DNA of 64,000 nt, taken from Anabaena catenula FACHB-362 (GTDB lineage: Bacteria > Cyanobacteriota > Cyanobacteriia > Cyanobacteriales > Nostocaceae). The notes under the pieces were generated by a model. That model did no database searches, had not been told where the DNA came from, and was given only the letters and a program-made list of their open reading frames with translations. The position numbers and the translations under genes are program-made. The DNA is taken from NCBI RefSeq assembly GCF_014698735.1, contig NZ_JACJTQ010000028.1, forward strand, positions 19,936 to 83,935, written 5' to 3'. Of the stretch, positions 51,458 through 61,661 are shown in pieces (the stretch's first letter is position 1; the number at the start of each line of letters is the position of its first letter).

Positions 51458-52264
51458 TCAACATTGTTGAGCGATACCTGCGGCGAGCTTCGCGATCGCC
51501 CAATCTTCTTGAGTATGTATAACTAATATTCGCACAGTTGAGTCAGGTGTAGCAATATCTACATCAAATGGTTTTTGCTGATTTTTTTCAGGATCTATTT
51601 TTAGTCCCAAAAATGACCAAGCATCACAAGCTCCTTGTCTAATTAACGCAGATTTTTCACCCACTCCAGCAGTGAATATTAAGGCATCTAATCCCCCTAA
51701 ACTGGCCAGCATAGAACCGATACCGGTCTGCAAACGATGTACGTATATATCATAAGCTAATTTAGCACGCTCATTACCTAGTTCAATTGCAGCTAAGATT
51801 TCTCGAAAATCACTGGAGATACCCGATATTCCCCGTAATTCAGAAGCTTTATTGAGAATATAATCTAACTTATCTGCTGAGTAATTATACTTCTGCATTA
51901 AGTGAATGAGAATCCCCGGATCAATCGCACCAGAACGACTACCCATCATTAAACCATCCAAGGGTGTAAAACCCATAGTTGTATCAATACTCTGACCATT
52001 TTTAATAGCAGCTAAGGAACAACCATTACCTAAATGACAGGTTATTAACCGCAATGATGCTAAATCTCGACCGAGAATTTGCGCTGCACGGTTAGCACAA
52101 TATTGGTGACTAATACCATGAAATCCGTAGCGACGGATACCTTGTTCTACCCATTGATATGGACCAGGATAAATAGCGGCTGCATCCGGTAAAGTGCTGT
52201 GAAAGCTAGTATCAAATACTGCTATTTGTGGTACTGAAGAGCCATACTTATTTAGGATTTCTAT
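51458..52264 (-). pseudogene. ackA: Acetate kinase, 5'-truncated
   Basis: About 268 codons remain of an enzyme of about 400. 'VPQIAVFDTSFHSTLPDAA', 'GIRRYGFHGISHQYCANRAA', 'CHLGNGCSLAAIKNGQSIDT', 'MGFTPLDGLMMGSRSGAIDP' and 'LIFTAGVGEKSALIRQ' are clear AckA blocks. The N-terminal 130 or so residues, including the start and the first nucleotide-binding part, are gone. The frame ends at a junction (52265-52268, shared CCTT) with a fragment of an RTX gene. It is therefore very unlikely to make active acetate kinase. Internal alternative starts (for example TTG at 52054) would give only a C-terminal half. Confidence 0.85.
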
Positions 52265-52618
52265 CCTTGACTTTGATGCTGACGGTACGGCAAATCGGAT
52301 CTTCAGCTACACATACGATGCCAATGGCAACCGGATTTCAGAGATAGTGGACTTTGATGGTGACGGTACGATAGATACCACCACTTCATACACAAATACT
52401 TACAACACCACTTCAGCTTTATTTGACAACAATACTGACGGCACTACTGATAAAGTCGTCACTTATGAGTACGACTTGTTCACTGGGCAACTAAGCGCAG
52501 AACTCATTGATAACAACAACGACGGTACTACGGTATTGCTGGTTTCTCTGCGGCTACCGACTCCATTATTGAGATTACAGGTTACAGTGGCAATTTGAAT
52601 AATTTTGCTGTTGTGTAA
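52265..52618 (+). pseudogene. Internally deleted fragment of an RTX-protein gene
   Basis: 52265-52531 aligns without gaps to 39457-39723 of the 688-residue RTX gene, then jumps to the equivalent of 40574-40660. The 850-bp deletion joins 'gacggtact' to 'gacggtatt'-like sequence and shifts the frame. The gene's 3' end, stop and terminator are kept. There is no start. Confidence 0.85.
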
Positions 52619-52638
52619 TTCACATTAATTTGTAAATT

Positions 52639-52687
52639 CTGCATCTGTGATTTGTGTCTGATGACGCTGACAGGTGCAGATTTTTTT
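52639..52687 (+). terminator. Terminator after the RTX fragment (family copy 3)
   Basis: CTGCATCTGT pairs with ACAGGTGCAG, followed by ATTTTTTT. Nearly identical to 50428-50475. Confidence 0.8.
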
Positions 52688-52875
52688 GTGGGAAGATGTG
52701 CGATCATCGCATATCACCAATTCCCTATTAAACAATCCTCTTCCATGTCCCCAGTCACCTGTGTTTCTCCAGAGGCACAAAATAAGTTAAGTTAAATATA
52801 GATATTTTTTCTCAACTAAGCTAGATAACTAATTGACACTTAGGCAGTCAAGCACCAGCAATTATTAATTTTCCC

Positions 52876-53703
52876 ATGAACATTTTCAGCAACTTGCTTT
52901 CTAAACCAGCCCAGCCAAAACCCGAAAAAAGACAACGCCGAGGAATTGAAATTAAATCGCCGCGTGAAATTGAAATTATGCGGCAATCAGCTAAAATTGT
53001 GGCAACCGTTCTCAAAGAAATTTCTGAGCTAGTCCAGCCAGGAATGACAACGGCTGATTTGGATGCTCATGCGGAAAAACGCATCCGAGAAATGGGTGCA
53101 ACACCTAGCTTTAAAGGATATCACGGTTTTCCCGGTTCAATCTGCTCTAGCATTAACAATGAAGTTGTACATGGTATTCCTAGTCCCAAAAAAGTTATTC
53201 GGGCAGGAGATGTATTAAAAGTAGATACTGGTGCATATTATCAAGGATTTCATGGTGATTCCTGTATTACAATCGCTGTGGGTGATGTGACTCCAGAAGC
53301 TGCTAGACTGATTCGCGTCGCTGAAGAATCTCTCTTCAAAGGAATCGAACAGGTAAAAGCTGGTGTCCATCTAGCGGAAATTGCTGGTGCTATTGAAGAC
53401 CATGTAAAAGCTAATAATTTTTGTGTGGTAGAAGAATTTACTGGACATGGTGTTGGTCGGAATTTGCACGAGGAACCTGCGGTATTTAATTACAGAACTC
53501 GTGATATCCCTAATGTGAAATTGCGTTCAGGGATGACTTTAGCAATTGAGCCAATTTTAAATGCTGGTTCTAGATTCACGCGGATTTTATCCGATAGGTG
53601 GACGGCTGTAACTGTTGATAATGCTATATCTGCTCAGTTTGAGCATACAGTGTTGGTGACAGATACAGGTTATGAGATTTTGACTGATAGATCGCAAGTT
53701 TAA
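52876..53703 (+). CDS. map: Methionine aminopeptidase, type I
   Basis: A 275-residue pita-bread metalloenzyme that removes N-terminal Met. The metal ligands are all present: D117 and D128 ('[16 protein letters not shown]'), H191 ('[14 protein letters not shown]'), E225 ('LAIEPIL') and E256 ('QFEHTVLV'), plus H99 in 'EVVHGIPS'. A 24-residue Lys/Arg-rich N-terminal extension ('[14 protein letters not shown]') precedes the catalytic domain. A terminator follows the stop. Confidence 0.95.
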   Translation: MNIFSNLLSKPAQPKPEKRQRRGIEIKSPREIEIMRQSAKIVATVLKEISELVQPGMTTADLDAHAEKRIREMGATPSFKGYHGFPGSICSSINNEVVHGIPSPKKVIRAGDVLKVDTGAYYQGFHGDSCITIAVGDVTPEAARLIRVAEESLFKGIEQVKAGVHLAEIAGAIEDHVKANNFCVVEEFTGHGVGRNLHEEPAVFNYRTRDIPNVKLRSGMTLAIEPILNAGSRFTRILSDRWTAVTVDNAISAQFEHTVLVTDTGYEILTDRSQV

Positions 53704-53727
53704 TGTTTTCAATCTGAATTAATTGAG

Positions 53728-53766
53728 AATGCGATATCTATGGCTAGCGAAGCTATCGCATTTTTA
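53728..53766 (+). terminator. Rho-independent terminator of map
   Basis: AATGCGATA (53728-53736) pairs with TATCGCATT (53754-53762), followed by TTTATTTATTTTT. Confidence 0.8.
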
Positions 53767-53982
53767 TTTATTTTTAGTTATAAAAGATTGCTTAAAAACT
53801 CTGGCTTTCATTTATTTTCAATAGATATTTTATCAAGTTTGTGTCTCTAGACATAAGCATCTGAAAATGATAACTTGCTAAAAAGTAGAAACACGTTCAA
53901 AGTTCTAATGTTAATAATTCTGAAATATGGAAAAATATAACTCCTGATAGATGTATGAAAATTGAATTTGGCAAAAATAACA

Positions 53983-55380
53983 ATGAATGAAATTGATTTA
54001 GCTTTTACCCCGGCTTTAGAGTTAGCACAATTAATCCGTCGTCGGGAATTGTCACCCCTGGATTTGGTAGAAATATATTTAGAACGGATTGAACGCTTAA
54101 ATCCCCAACTGGGAAGTTATTTTACGGTAACGGCAGATTTAGCTGTTGCTGATGCAAAAGCCAAAACAGAATTACTGACAACCACCTCAGAACTACCACC
54201 ATTTTTTGGTGTGCCGATTTCTATTAAAGACTTGAACGCCTTAGAGGGTGTTACTTGTAGTTATGGAAATCCAGCATTAGTCAATAATATCCCTAACTAC
54301 GATGATGGGGTGGTAACACGGATTAAACAAGCTGGGTTTACGATTCTTGGTAAAACGGCAACTTCCGAATTAGGTTCTTTTCCCTACAGTGAACCTACGG
54401 GATTTCCCCCAGCCAGAAACCCTTGGAATTTGGAATATACCCCTGGTGGTTCTAGTGGTGGTGCAGCCTCATCAGTCGCAGCGGGATTAAGTGCGATCGC
54501 TCAAGGTTCCGATGGTGGTGGTTCAATTCGTGGACCTGCGGCTTGTTGTGGTCTGGTAGGCATCAAACCAGCGCGGGGAAGAGTCACCAAAGCACCTGTA
54601 GGCGATCGCTTGGGGGGAATCGCTGTTAATGGTCCAATCGCCCGCACAGTGGCTGATGCAGCGGCTATGTTAGACGTTATCTCTGGCTATGTTACTGGTG
54701 ATCCTTATTGGTTGCCAGATCCTCAACCCTCATTTCTGTCTGCAACTCAACAAAAAACCGATAATTTAAAAATTGCCTTTAGTACCAGCATTCTTCCCTT
54801 GGGTGAAGCTGATGCTAACTGTAAACAAGGGGTTTTGCAAACAGTCCAATTACTAGCACAATTTGGACATCAAATTGAAGAAAAATGTCCAGATTTCAGC
54901 GGTTTAGTTGAACCATTTCAAATTGTCTGGCAATCTGGAATAGCCGCAGCAGGGCTGCCAGCAGAAGCATTGCAGCCAGTGAATCGCTGGTTATTAGCTA
55001 GAACCAGTTCTGTAGCTGAATATCTGCAAGCAGTTGCCAAGATGCAGATAGTTTCACGGCAAATTATCGCCTTTTTCGATACTTTTGATGTGCTGGTATT
55101 GCCAGTTTATTTGCATTCTCCAATTCGCGTCGGTGAATGGGCAAATTTGAGTCCAGAAGAGACATTTGAAAATATTGTTAACTGGGTTGCACCTTGTCCT
55201 GTAGCCAATGCAACTGGATTACCAGCTATAGCCATTCCCGTCGGTTTTGATAGTAACGGCTTACCCATGAGTGTGCAATTAATGGGTAAACCAGCCGCTG
55301 AGTCTACTTTAATTAGTCTCGCAGCGCAATTAGAAGCCGCTAATCCTTGGATTCAACATCGTCCCGCATTTGCCCTATAA
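53983..55380 (+). CDS. Amidase (amidase-signature family)
   Basis: A 465-residue hydrolase from ATG 53983. The Ser-cisSer-Lys triad is seen: K82 ('GVPISIKDLNA'), S157/158 ('TPGGSSGGAASSVAAG') and S181 ('GSDGGGSIRGPAACCG'). It resembles GatA but lacks a gatB/gatC neighbourhood, so it is more likely a general amidase; the substrate is unknown. Its stop overlaps the start of the Crp/Fnr gene by one base (TAATG), so the two are cotranscribed and translationally coupled. Confidence 0.88.
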   Translation: MNEIDLAFTPALELAQLIRRRELSPLDLVEIYLERIERLNPQLGSYFTVTADLAVADAKAKTELLTTTSELPPFFGVPISIKDLNALEGVTCSYGNPALVNNIPNYDDGVVTRIKQAGFTILGKTATSELGSFPYSEPTGFPPARNPWNLEYTPGGSSGGAASSVAAGLSAIAQGSDGGGSIRGPAACCGLVGIKPARGRVTKAPVGDRLGGIAVNGPIARTVADAAAMLDVISGYVTGDPYWLPDPQPSFLSATQQKTDNLKIAFSTSILPLGEADANCKQGVLQTVQLLAQFGHQIEEKCPDFSGLVEPFQIVWQSGIAAAGLPAEALQPVNRWLLARTSSVAEYLQAVAKMQIVSRQIIAFFDTFDVLVLPVYLHSPIRVGEWANLSPEETFENIVNWVAPCPVANATGLPAIAIPVGFDSNGLPMSVQLMGKPAAESTLISLAAQLEAANPWIQHRPAFAL

Positions 55381-56078
55381 TGCAGGCTTCCTTAGCACAA
55401 ATAGCCCAAATTAAAGTGTTTGCAGACTTAGAAACCACAGATCAACTAAATCTGCAACCTTATACTGTGGTGAAAAGTTATGAAAAAGGGGAGATAATTT
55501 TTCATGAAAGTGATTCCTTACCCGCTAAATTATATGCTGTTGCCAGTGGTGTAATTAAAGTTAGTAAAACTGCAACCACAGGTAAAGAAACAATACTTCG
55601 CAATTTAGGAACTGGGGAAATTTTCGCCGCACCTGCATTGTTAGGTAATGGCATTTCTCCAGCCACTGTCACCGCTGAAACTGATTGTGAAATTATCACT
55701 GTTGAACGAAATGCTTTATTAATAGCAATTCAACAAAAGCCTGATATTGCTTTGCGAATGTTGGTTGTTTTTAACAACAGAATTCAGCAATTACATGAAA
55801 CAGTTCACGGCTTAGTTTCCGAAAGGGCAATTATTAGACTTGCGAGATTAATTCAATATTTTGCAACCACATCGGGAACCGAAACCACACCAAAAGGTGA
55901 AAGATTAAAAGAAAGTTTATCTTATTATCGCATGGCGCGAAGTATTGGGATTACCTATGAAGAATGTGTGCGGTTAATCAAAAGTATCAACTCTACAATT
56001 GCCTATCATCGAGGTGGGGAAATTACGATAATTGATCTTCATAACTTAAACGATATTGCCGATGGTAAAATTGAGTAG
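55380..56078 (+). CDS. Crp/Fnr family transcriptional regulator
   Basis: A 232-residue regulator: an effector domain (about 8-125, 'FADLETTDQLNLQPYTVVKSYEKGEIIFHESDSLPAKLYAVASGVIKV') and a C-terminal winged helix (about 150-228, 'SYYRMARSIGITYEECVRLIKSINS'). There is no cluster of N-terminal cysteines, so it is not an oxygen-sensing FNR; the phosphate-binding Arg of CRP is not evident, so it may sense NO via haem as DNR does, or another ligand. It is coupled to the amidase and converges on a three-gene operon whose upstream region has a Crp/Fnr-like dyad (57814-57831). Confidence 0.88.
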   Translation: MQASLAQIAQIKVFADLETTDQLNLQPYTVVKSYEKGEIIFHESDSLPAKLYAVASGVIKVSKTATTGKETILRNLGTGEIFAAPALLGNGISPATVTAETDCEIITVERNALLIAIQQKPDIALRMLVVFNNRIQQLHETVHGLVSERAIIRLARLIQYFATTSGTETTPKGERLKESLSYYRMARSIGITYEECVRLIKSINSTIAYHRGGEITIIDLHNLNDIADGKIE

Positions 56079-56102
56079 GGTGGGCAATGCCCACCAAAAC
56101 AA

Positions 56103-56594
56103 TTATCCTACTGTGGCAAGTTTTTCTTGTTCACGGGCATCAACAACTAAAACTAAACAAAGTGCGGCCACAGCCTTTTCCCATTCCTTGCGTACTGTAA
56201 TATCTTCCACACCATCAAATAAACCAACCAAGCGAGGAACAGCCTGTTCTAAAGCTGCGTGTGGAACTGGACGATGTAACTCAACGAGGTGATTGATACT
56301 TTCTTGATTATTGAGAAAACCAATTACCCATTTTGTTGTATGATCTGGACTATCAGGAACACGCTGCACTCCTAATTCATTTTTTAGCCAGTTATAAAAA
56401 GGCGGTAAATGTGTAGCTAAAACTGCACCTGCGGTGGGTAAAGTTTCTCGCAGCAATTTAATATCTAAACTGTCTAATTCTTGTTTTAATTGTGGTGAAT
56501 TCAGTACCTTATTTAAAGGTGTGGAAAGAATTGCTTCTATTTCTGGTGCAGAAAAAGCTAAATTTTGGGTAAAGGTAGAAATTAGTGATGACAT
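56103..56594 (-). CDS. Conserved protein of unknown function, last gene of the Crp/Fnr-linked operon
   Basis: A 163-residue soluble, largely helical protein starting at ATG 56594, with GGAG (56604-56601) upstream. 'LAFSAPEIEAILSTPLNKVL', 'LDIKLLRETLPTAGAVLATH', 'HTTKWVIGFLNNQESINHL' and 'VELHRPVPHAALEQAVPRLV' stand out. The histidines in 'HLVELHRPVPH' could bind a metal or haem, but this is only suggestive. I do not recognise the family. It follows the cupin gene by 21 bp. Confidence 0.7.
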   Translation of the reverse strand: MSSLISTFTQNLAFSAPEIEAILSTPLNKVLNSPQLKQELDSLDIKLLRETLPTAGAVLATHLPPFYNWLKNELGVQRVPDSPDHTTKWVIGFLNNQESINHLVELHRPVPHAALEQAVPRLVGLFDGVEDITVRKEWEKAVAALCLVLVVDAREQEKLATVG

Positions 56595-56615
56595 TTTGCA
56601 AATCTCCAAAAATAA

Positions 56616-56942
56616 TTAATTAATATCTGCTGCTTTTTCAGAAAGTGTAAGCAGGAATGATAGATTAGATTCAGCCTGTAAAGCATGAGGTGCGTTAGCA
56701 GGCATAAAAACAAAAACTCCGGGTTCTAATTTAATATTTTCCCCTGATAAAGTTAGTAAACCTCTACCTTCTAAGACATTGACAGTAGCATTGCGCGTAG
56801 AGGTATGTTCAGATATTTCGGTATTAGCTGCTAGACAAAAGAGAGTATATTGACAAGCTGTATCTTTTACTAACATCTTGCTTAAAACTCCCGCACGGGG
56901 ATATTCAATTTGTTCTCGTAGTTGGGTGACAGTAGAACTCAT
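56616..56942 (-). CDS. Cupin domain protein
   Basis: A 108-residue single-domain cupin from ATG 56942 ('MSSTVTQLREQIEYPRAGVL'); the upstream ATG would add a stretch overlapping the methyltransferase. The cupin motifs read 'EISEHTSTRNATVNVLEGRG' (motif 1, with a single His) and 'PGVFVFMPANAPHALQA' (motif 2, His). The set of metal ligands is reduced compared with canonical H-H-E-H. Middle gene of the operon, 37 bp after the methyltransferase. Confidence 0.8.
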   Translation of the reverse strand: MSSTVTQLREQIEYPRAGVLSKMLVKDTACQYTLFCLAANTEISEHTSTRNATVNVLEGRGLLTLSGENIKLEPGVFVFMPANAPHALQAESNLSFLLTLSEKAADIN

Positions 56943-56979
56943 ATCAATGTAAGAGTAAAATTTCCAAAGTGTCAAGATA

Positions 56980-57756
56980 TTAATCAGTAACAGCACATAT
57001 AAGGATGTAGCCTAGTTCTTGCTGAAACTTATGGAAAACATGACGCATTTCTAAAACCCGTTGGCGGATAGCAGGCTGTGTTAAGATATTCCAGAAAATC
57101 CGCATGGTGTTGATAATGCCTTCATCTTGCAACATTCGCCAACAATTCAGTAAACTCATAGCACCGGTTTCGTGTTTCTGTACTTTTAATCCTGCTTGAG
57201 TAAAAACCTGAATCCAGTTAATTGCTGAAAGAGGTGTAGAATTAACTTTAATTACTTTGGCTAAATCTGCACTAATTTCGGCTTCTTGATCATTAGCTAA
57301 TAATTCATGGGAGAGAAATTTACCTCCCGGTTTCAGTCGGTTGTGAATTTCTGTTAACAGCTTGGCTTTCCCCGGTGGAGATTGCATTGTTAGAATTGCT
57401 TCAGCGAAAACGTAATCAAACTTTCCTGGAATTTTATCCAGGTGGAAAATGTCACCTTCAATAATTTCAATTTCATTTTCTAAGCCAGCAGCACGAATAT
57501 TAGCACGCGCACTAGCTACACTTTCAGGATTTTTTTCTATTCCCACTACCTGTACATGGTAGCGTTGAACCAAAGAAATAGCACTATAACCAAAGCTAGA
57601 AGCTAATTCTAAAACTGTCTCACCTGGTTGAAAATTCGCCCATTGGCATAATTTTTCTGTAGCTATGCGTCCACCGGGACGTAAATATTTTTTACCTGCT
57701 GCTGCTAAAACTTGGTGTCCCGAAGCAGTCGAGAAATTAAGGGTGGTGTTGGTCAT
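56980..57756 (-). CDS. Class I SAM-dependent methyltransferase
   Basis: A 259-residue protein, first gene of the operon, starting at ATG 57756 with a GAGGG site about 10 bases upstream. 'LCQWANFQPGETVLELASSFGYSAISLVQRYHVQVVGIEKNPESVASARANI' is the Rossmann SAM-binding half; the usual GxGxG is replaced by 'LASSFGYSA'. 'EIIEGDIFHLDKIPGKFDYVFAEAILT' and 'EIHNRLKPGGKFLSHELL' follow. The C-terminal 60 residues ('WNILTQPAIRQRVLEMRHVF') resemble those of small-molecule methyltransferases. The substrate is unknown. Confidence 0.85.
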   Translation of the reverse strand: MTNTTLNFSTASGHQVLAAAGKKYLRPGGRIATEKLCQWANFQPGETVLELASSFGYSAISLVQRYHVQVVGIEKNPESVASARANIRAAGLENEIEIIEGDIFHLDKIPGKFDYVFAEAILTMQSPPGKAKLLTEIHNRLKPGGKFLSHELLANDQEAEISADLAKVIKVNSTPLSAINWIQVFTQAGLKVQKHETGAMSLLNCWRMLQDEGIINTMRIFWNILTQPAIRQRVLEMRHVFHKFQQELGYILICAVTD

Positions 57757-57813
57757 CTGTCTGACCCTCTGAACTTGTTCTATCCCCAATCTGTCAGAAT
57801 TTTATCATACTGT

Positions 57814-57831
57814 CTTTGAGGTAGCTCAAAG
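57814..57831 (-). promoter_or_regulatory. Crp/Fnr-type operator upstream of the methyltransferase operon
   Basis: A perfect dyad CTTTGAG - gtag - CTCAAAG, 58-75 bases before the methyltransferase ATG. The TTGAg-N4-cTCAA core has the spacing of FNR/DNR sites (TTGAT-N4-ATCAA). The regulator gene ends 1.7 kb away, just beyond the operon. Confidence 0.6.
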
Positions 57832-57946
57832 AAGAGGAAATATGAGAATAAAGTCAGGAGGGGAGAATATAAAACTCTGTGATAGGTTACTTGACTAAAA
57901 AGGGAATACTCTACTTATATGTTATGTATTCTATACACAAGGACTG

Positions 57947-58714
57947 ATGAAAGTTGTAGAGGAAACCCGCACTAGATTAGTCATCAAACACCGACCAATT
58001 GCCGATTGGTTATGGGGAAGCGTATTATTTATAGGTGGTTTGAGTTTTTGGATTTATTTCATAGTTTTTGATTTTGCTTCTCTCCATCTTACCTGTACTC
58101 GTTTTTCACCTCCAGAAATTAACTGCGAATTAAGGCGGTTTAAAATTCTGAGAAGTATGGAAAAAATAAATATATATAATCCTCAACAAGCATACATTCA
58201 GGAAAAGATTGGAAGCAAAGGGAGTAAAAGTTATCAAGTCATCATTGTCAGTAATTTGAAACATTTTCCCCTTCTCTCTCATATTAGCTATCAAGATAAT
58301 CAGGCATTCATGATTAAATTTAATAGTTTCATTAATTCTAGTGACAGCTTTCTAATATTGCGACAAAATCAACGTGACCATCTTGTTTTTGTCAGCTTAT
58401 TTATGTTATTTATTGCAGGAATTGGTGCTTATTCAGCAATGTCATCTGCAACAAATTGCACTTTTTATAAAAGTATCAATAAGTTTTATATAGAACGTAA
58501 AAGTTTACATAGCAAGGAAATTATCGAGTATCCTCTAGAAGAGATTGTCCGTTTTCATATTCACGACAAGCAAGATAGATATTCTAAAGTTTATCAGGCT
58601 GTAATTTCTCTAAAAGATGGCAAAGAGATTCCAATTAATCCACAATATACAGATGAACAAAGCGTTAGATACGTGGTTATGAAAATACGCCAATTTCTGA
58701 ACGTTGATTTATAA
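57947..58714 (+). CDS. Hypothetical membrane protein, two helices
   Basis: A 255-residue protein. Transmembrane helices lie at about 21-43 ('WLWGSVLFIGGLSFWIYFIVFDF') and 146-165 ('LVFVSLFMLFIAGIGAYSAM'); between them and after them are beta-rich segments that look alike ('RFKILRSMEKINIYNPQQAYIQE' and 'EIIEYPLEEIVRFHIHDKQD'), suggesting a duplicated PH-like or bPH2-like layout. The function is unknown. It stands alone. Confidence 0.65.
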   Translation: MKVVEETRTRLVIKHRPIADWLWGSVLFIGGLSFWIYFIVFDFASLHLTCTRFSPPEINCELRRFKILRSMEKINIYNPQQAYIQEKIGSKGSKSYQVIIVSNLKHFPLLSHISYQDNQAFMIKFNSFINSSDSFLILRQNQRDHLVFVSLFMLFIAGIGAYSAMSSATNCTFYKSINKFYIERKSLHSKEIIEYPLEEIVRFHIHDKQDRYSKVYQAVISLKDGKEIPINPQYTDEQSVRYVVMKIRQFLNVDL

Positions 58715-58915
58715 GTTGATATAGACAACAAGAGAAAATCAAATTAACTTGATTTGGTAAATCTCGTGGTAGATAAAATAAATTAATCGCCTTTTAGGTT
58801 AAGTTGAGTTAAGATTTTTCGACTTTCAACCGTAAAGTGCAGAATCTCAGTTGTATCTTATTCTCATAGGTTAACAATTGTCTATAGAGTAAGATTCTCA
58901 CCTAATCATCATATT

Positions 58916-60160
58916 ATGTCGAACCAGAAAAAAGAACCAAGTGGATGTGGATGTGCCAATATTCCATTTTCCGTGATACTAATTATTTTCGCAGGTGGTT
59001 ATTGGTTGTTTACCCAGAGAAACAATATAGATGTTAGCAACCTTGTATCTCAAGCTCAACAAATCACTAATCCTATCTTCAATTCTACACCAAATATTAC
59101 AGCAAATCCTACACCAATTATTGCCCCAATACCTCAAGCAACACCTCAAGCAAACTCTACAAAAATTCCTTCTCCGGCTGCATCAAGTATTGCTAAAATT
59201 ACTCCTAATAATCAACCAACTCCCATTAAAATCAGCATACCGAAAACAACACCATTACCTGCAAATCCTTGGCAGAAAAAAGCCATTAGAGGCATTTATT
59301 TAAGTCGCTACCAAGTTACTAATAATGCCACTGAAAAAACGATTCGTGAAAGAGTGCGTTATTATCGCGCTCAAGGATTTAATACTATTATTCATGGTGT
59401 TTGGGGTAATGGTTGTACAATGTACAATAGTAAGGTGATGCAGCAAACCCTCGGTTATAAAAGTTGTCCAAATCTGTTTCAAGATCAATGGTTAGATTGG
59501 TTAATTGATGAAGCTGATAAACAGGGAATGCAGGTTCACGCTTATTTTGAAAAAGGTATTAAAATAGATAAAAATAGCCCTATTTTTGATTTAGCTATTG
59601 AGAAAAAATGGGTTGTTCCTGGTGTAGATAAAACCTATTCTGCCGTAGAACATTATGTGCTTGATGTAGAAATTCCTGAAGTTGCGAATTTCTTTAAAAA
59701 TATTTTAGTCGAGTTTGTACAAAGGTATCCCAAAATTGATGCTGTACAATGGGATGATTATTTAGGTTATCATGCTGAATTACCAGGAAAAGTAGATCGG
59801 ACTGCTAAGTTAACTACTTTTGTGCAGCAAATGATTACGGGCATGAAAAAAGCTAATTCGACCGTGAGTTTTGATATTTGTCATCATAACCCTTATTGGG
59901 CTAAACGATACTTTGCGGCTGATTGGGAAAAATGGAATGTGGATAGAGTCTTTATTCAGGTTTATAATGATGCTAATTTCCAAGAAGAATTAAATTATGT
60001 GAAAAATTATAATGGTATTGCTATTAGTGAACCGCAATTTCATCGTTTAAAAGCATTATTAGATAACCCAGAAGTTAAGAGTGTTTTAGTTTTTCCTGGA
60101 TCTGGAAAACCAGAAGAAACGGCTTCTACTTTCAATAGTTTGATTAAAAATAGTAAATAA
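58916..60160 (+). CDS. Secreted glycosylhydrolase, GHL10/family 10-like
   Basis: A 414-residue protein. N-terminal helix at about 17-33 after a short Cys-rich head ('GCGCAN'), then a Pro/Thr/Gln-rich linker (about 50-122) and a TIM-barrel domain (about 124-405): 'AIRGIYLSRYQVTNNATEKTIRERVRYYRAQGFNTIIHGVWGNG', 'LIDEADKQGMQVHAYFEKG', 'IDAVQWDDYLGY', 'VSFDICHHNPYWAKRYFAADW' and 'VDRVFIQVYND'. This matches the cyanobacterial family of putative glycosylhydrolases related to GH10/GHL10. It probably acts on a cell-wall or matrix polysaccharide. Confidence 0.8.
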   Translation: MSNQKKEPSGCGCANIPFSVILIIFAGGYWLFTQRNNIDVSNLVSQAQQITNPIFNSTPNITANPTPIIAPIPQATPQANSTKIPSPAASSIAKITPNNQPTPIKISIPKTTPLPANPWQKKAIRGIYLSRYQVTNNATEKTIRERVRYYRAQGFNTIIHGVWGNGCTMYNSKVMQQTLGYKSCPNLFQDQWLDWLIDEADKQGMQVHAYFEKGIKIDKNSPIFDLAIEKKWVVPGVDKTYSAVEHYVLDVEIPEVANFFKNILVEFVQRYPKIDAVQWDDYLGYHAELPGKVDRTAKLTTFVQQMITGMKKANSTVSFDICHHNPYWAKRYFAADWEKWNVDRVFIQVYNDANFQEELNYVKNYNGIAISEPQFHRLKALLDNPEVKSVLVFPGSGKPEETASTFNSLIKNSK

Positions 60161-60188
60161 GGAGTCAGGAGTCAGGAGTCAGGAGTCA

Positions 60189-60295
60189 TATAGCGGTTTT
60201 TGGTTGAGTGAGATACAAGAACCCCACCCCCCAACCCCCTCCCCGCAAGCGAGGAGGGGGCTATGATGTACCTTATTCAAGCGCATACCGCTATA
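60189..60295. repeat. 107-bp TATAGCGGT-bounded element with nested hairpin
   Basis: TATAGCGGT (60189-60197) and ACCGCTATA (60287-60295) are perfect 9-bp inverted ends. Inside is a hairpin of CCCCTCC and GGAGGGG arms (60236-60261). AGGAGTC heptamers (60161-60187) lie directly to the left. Confidence 0.6.
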
Positions 60296-60332
60296 ATTTT
60301 TCACTAATTCCCAATTCCCAATTCTCCAAAAA

Positions 60333-61355
<1,023 letters not shown>

Positions 61356-61661
61356 TTATAAAATTGGCAGACTTTTGATTTTACCCCAAATTGTGTTACC
61401 AAAATAAATACTCTAGGTCAGAATCTTGTTGAAGAGACATCTAGGTATATTTATTGCCTTGACTGGGGATAAGTTAATATTAACTATACTTATCTGTATC
61501 TAAAGAAAATGTTATAGAAAAAAATTTTACTTTTATGTGGAAATTATGAATACTTTAATTTTTTTTTAAGGTGTTCAACATAAACAGAAATATTTATGAT
61601 AACTTTGATACAAATTTGTTAAGAATAGTTACAGCATCGGTAATACAAGGAAACATTTCTT

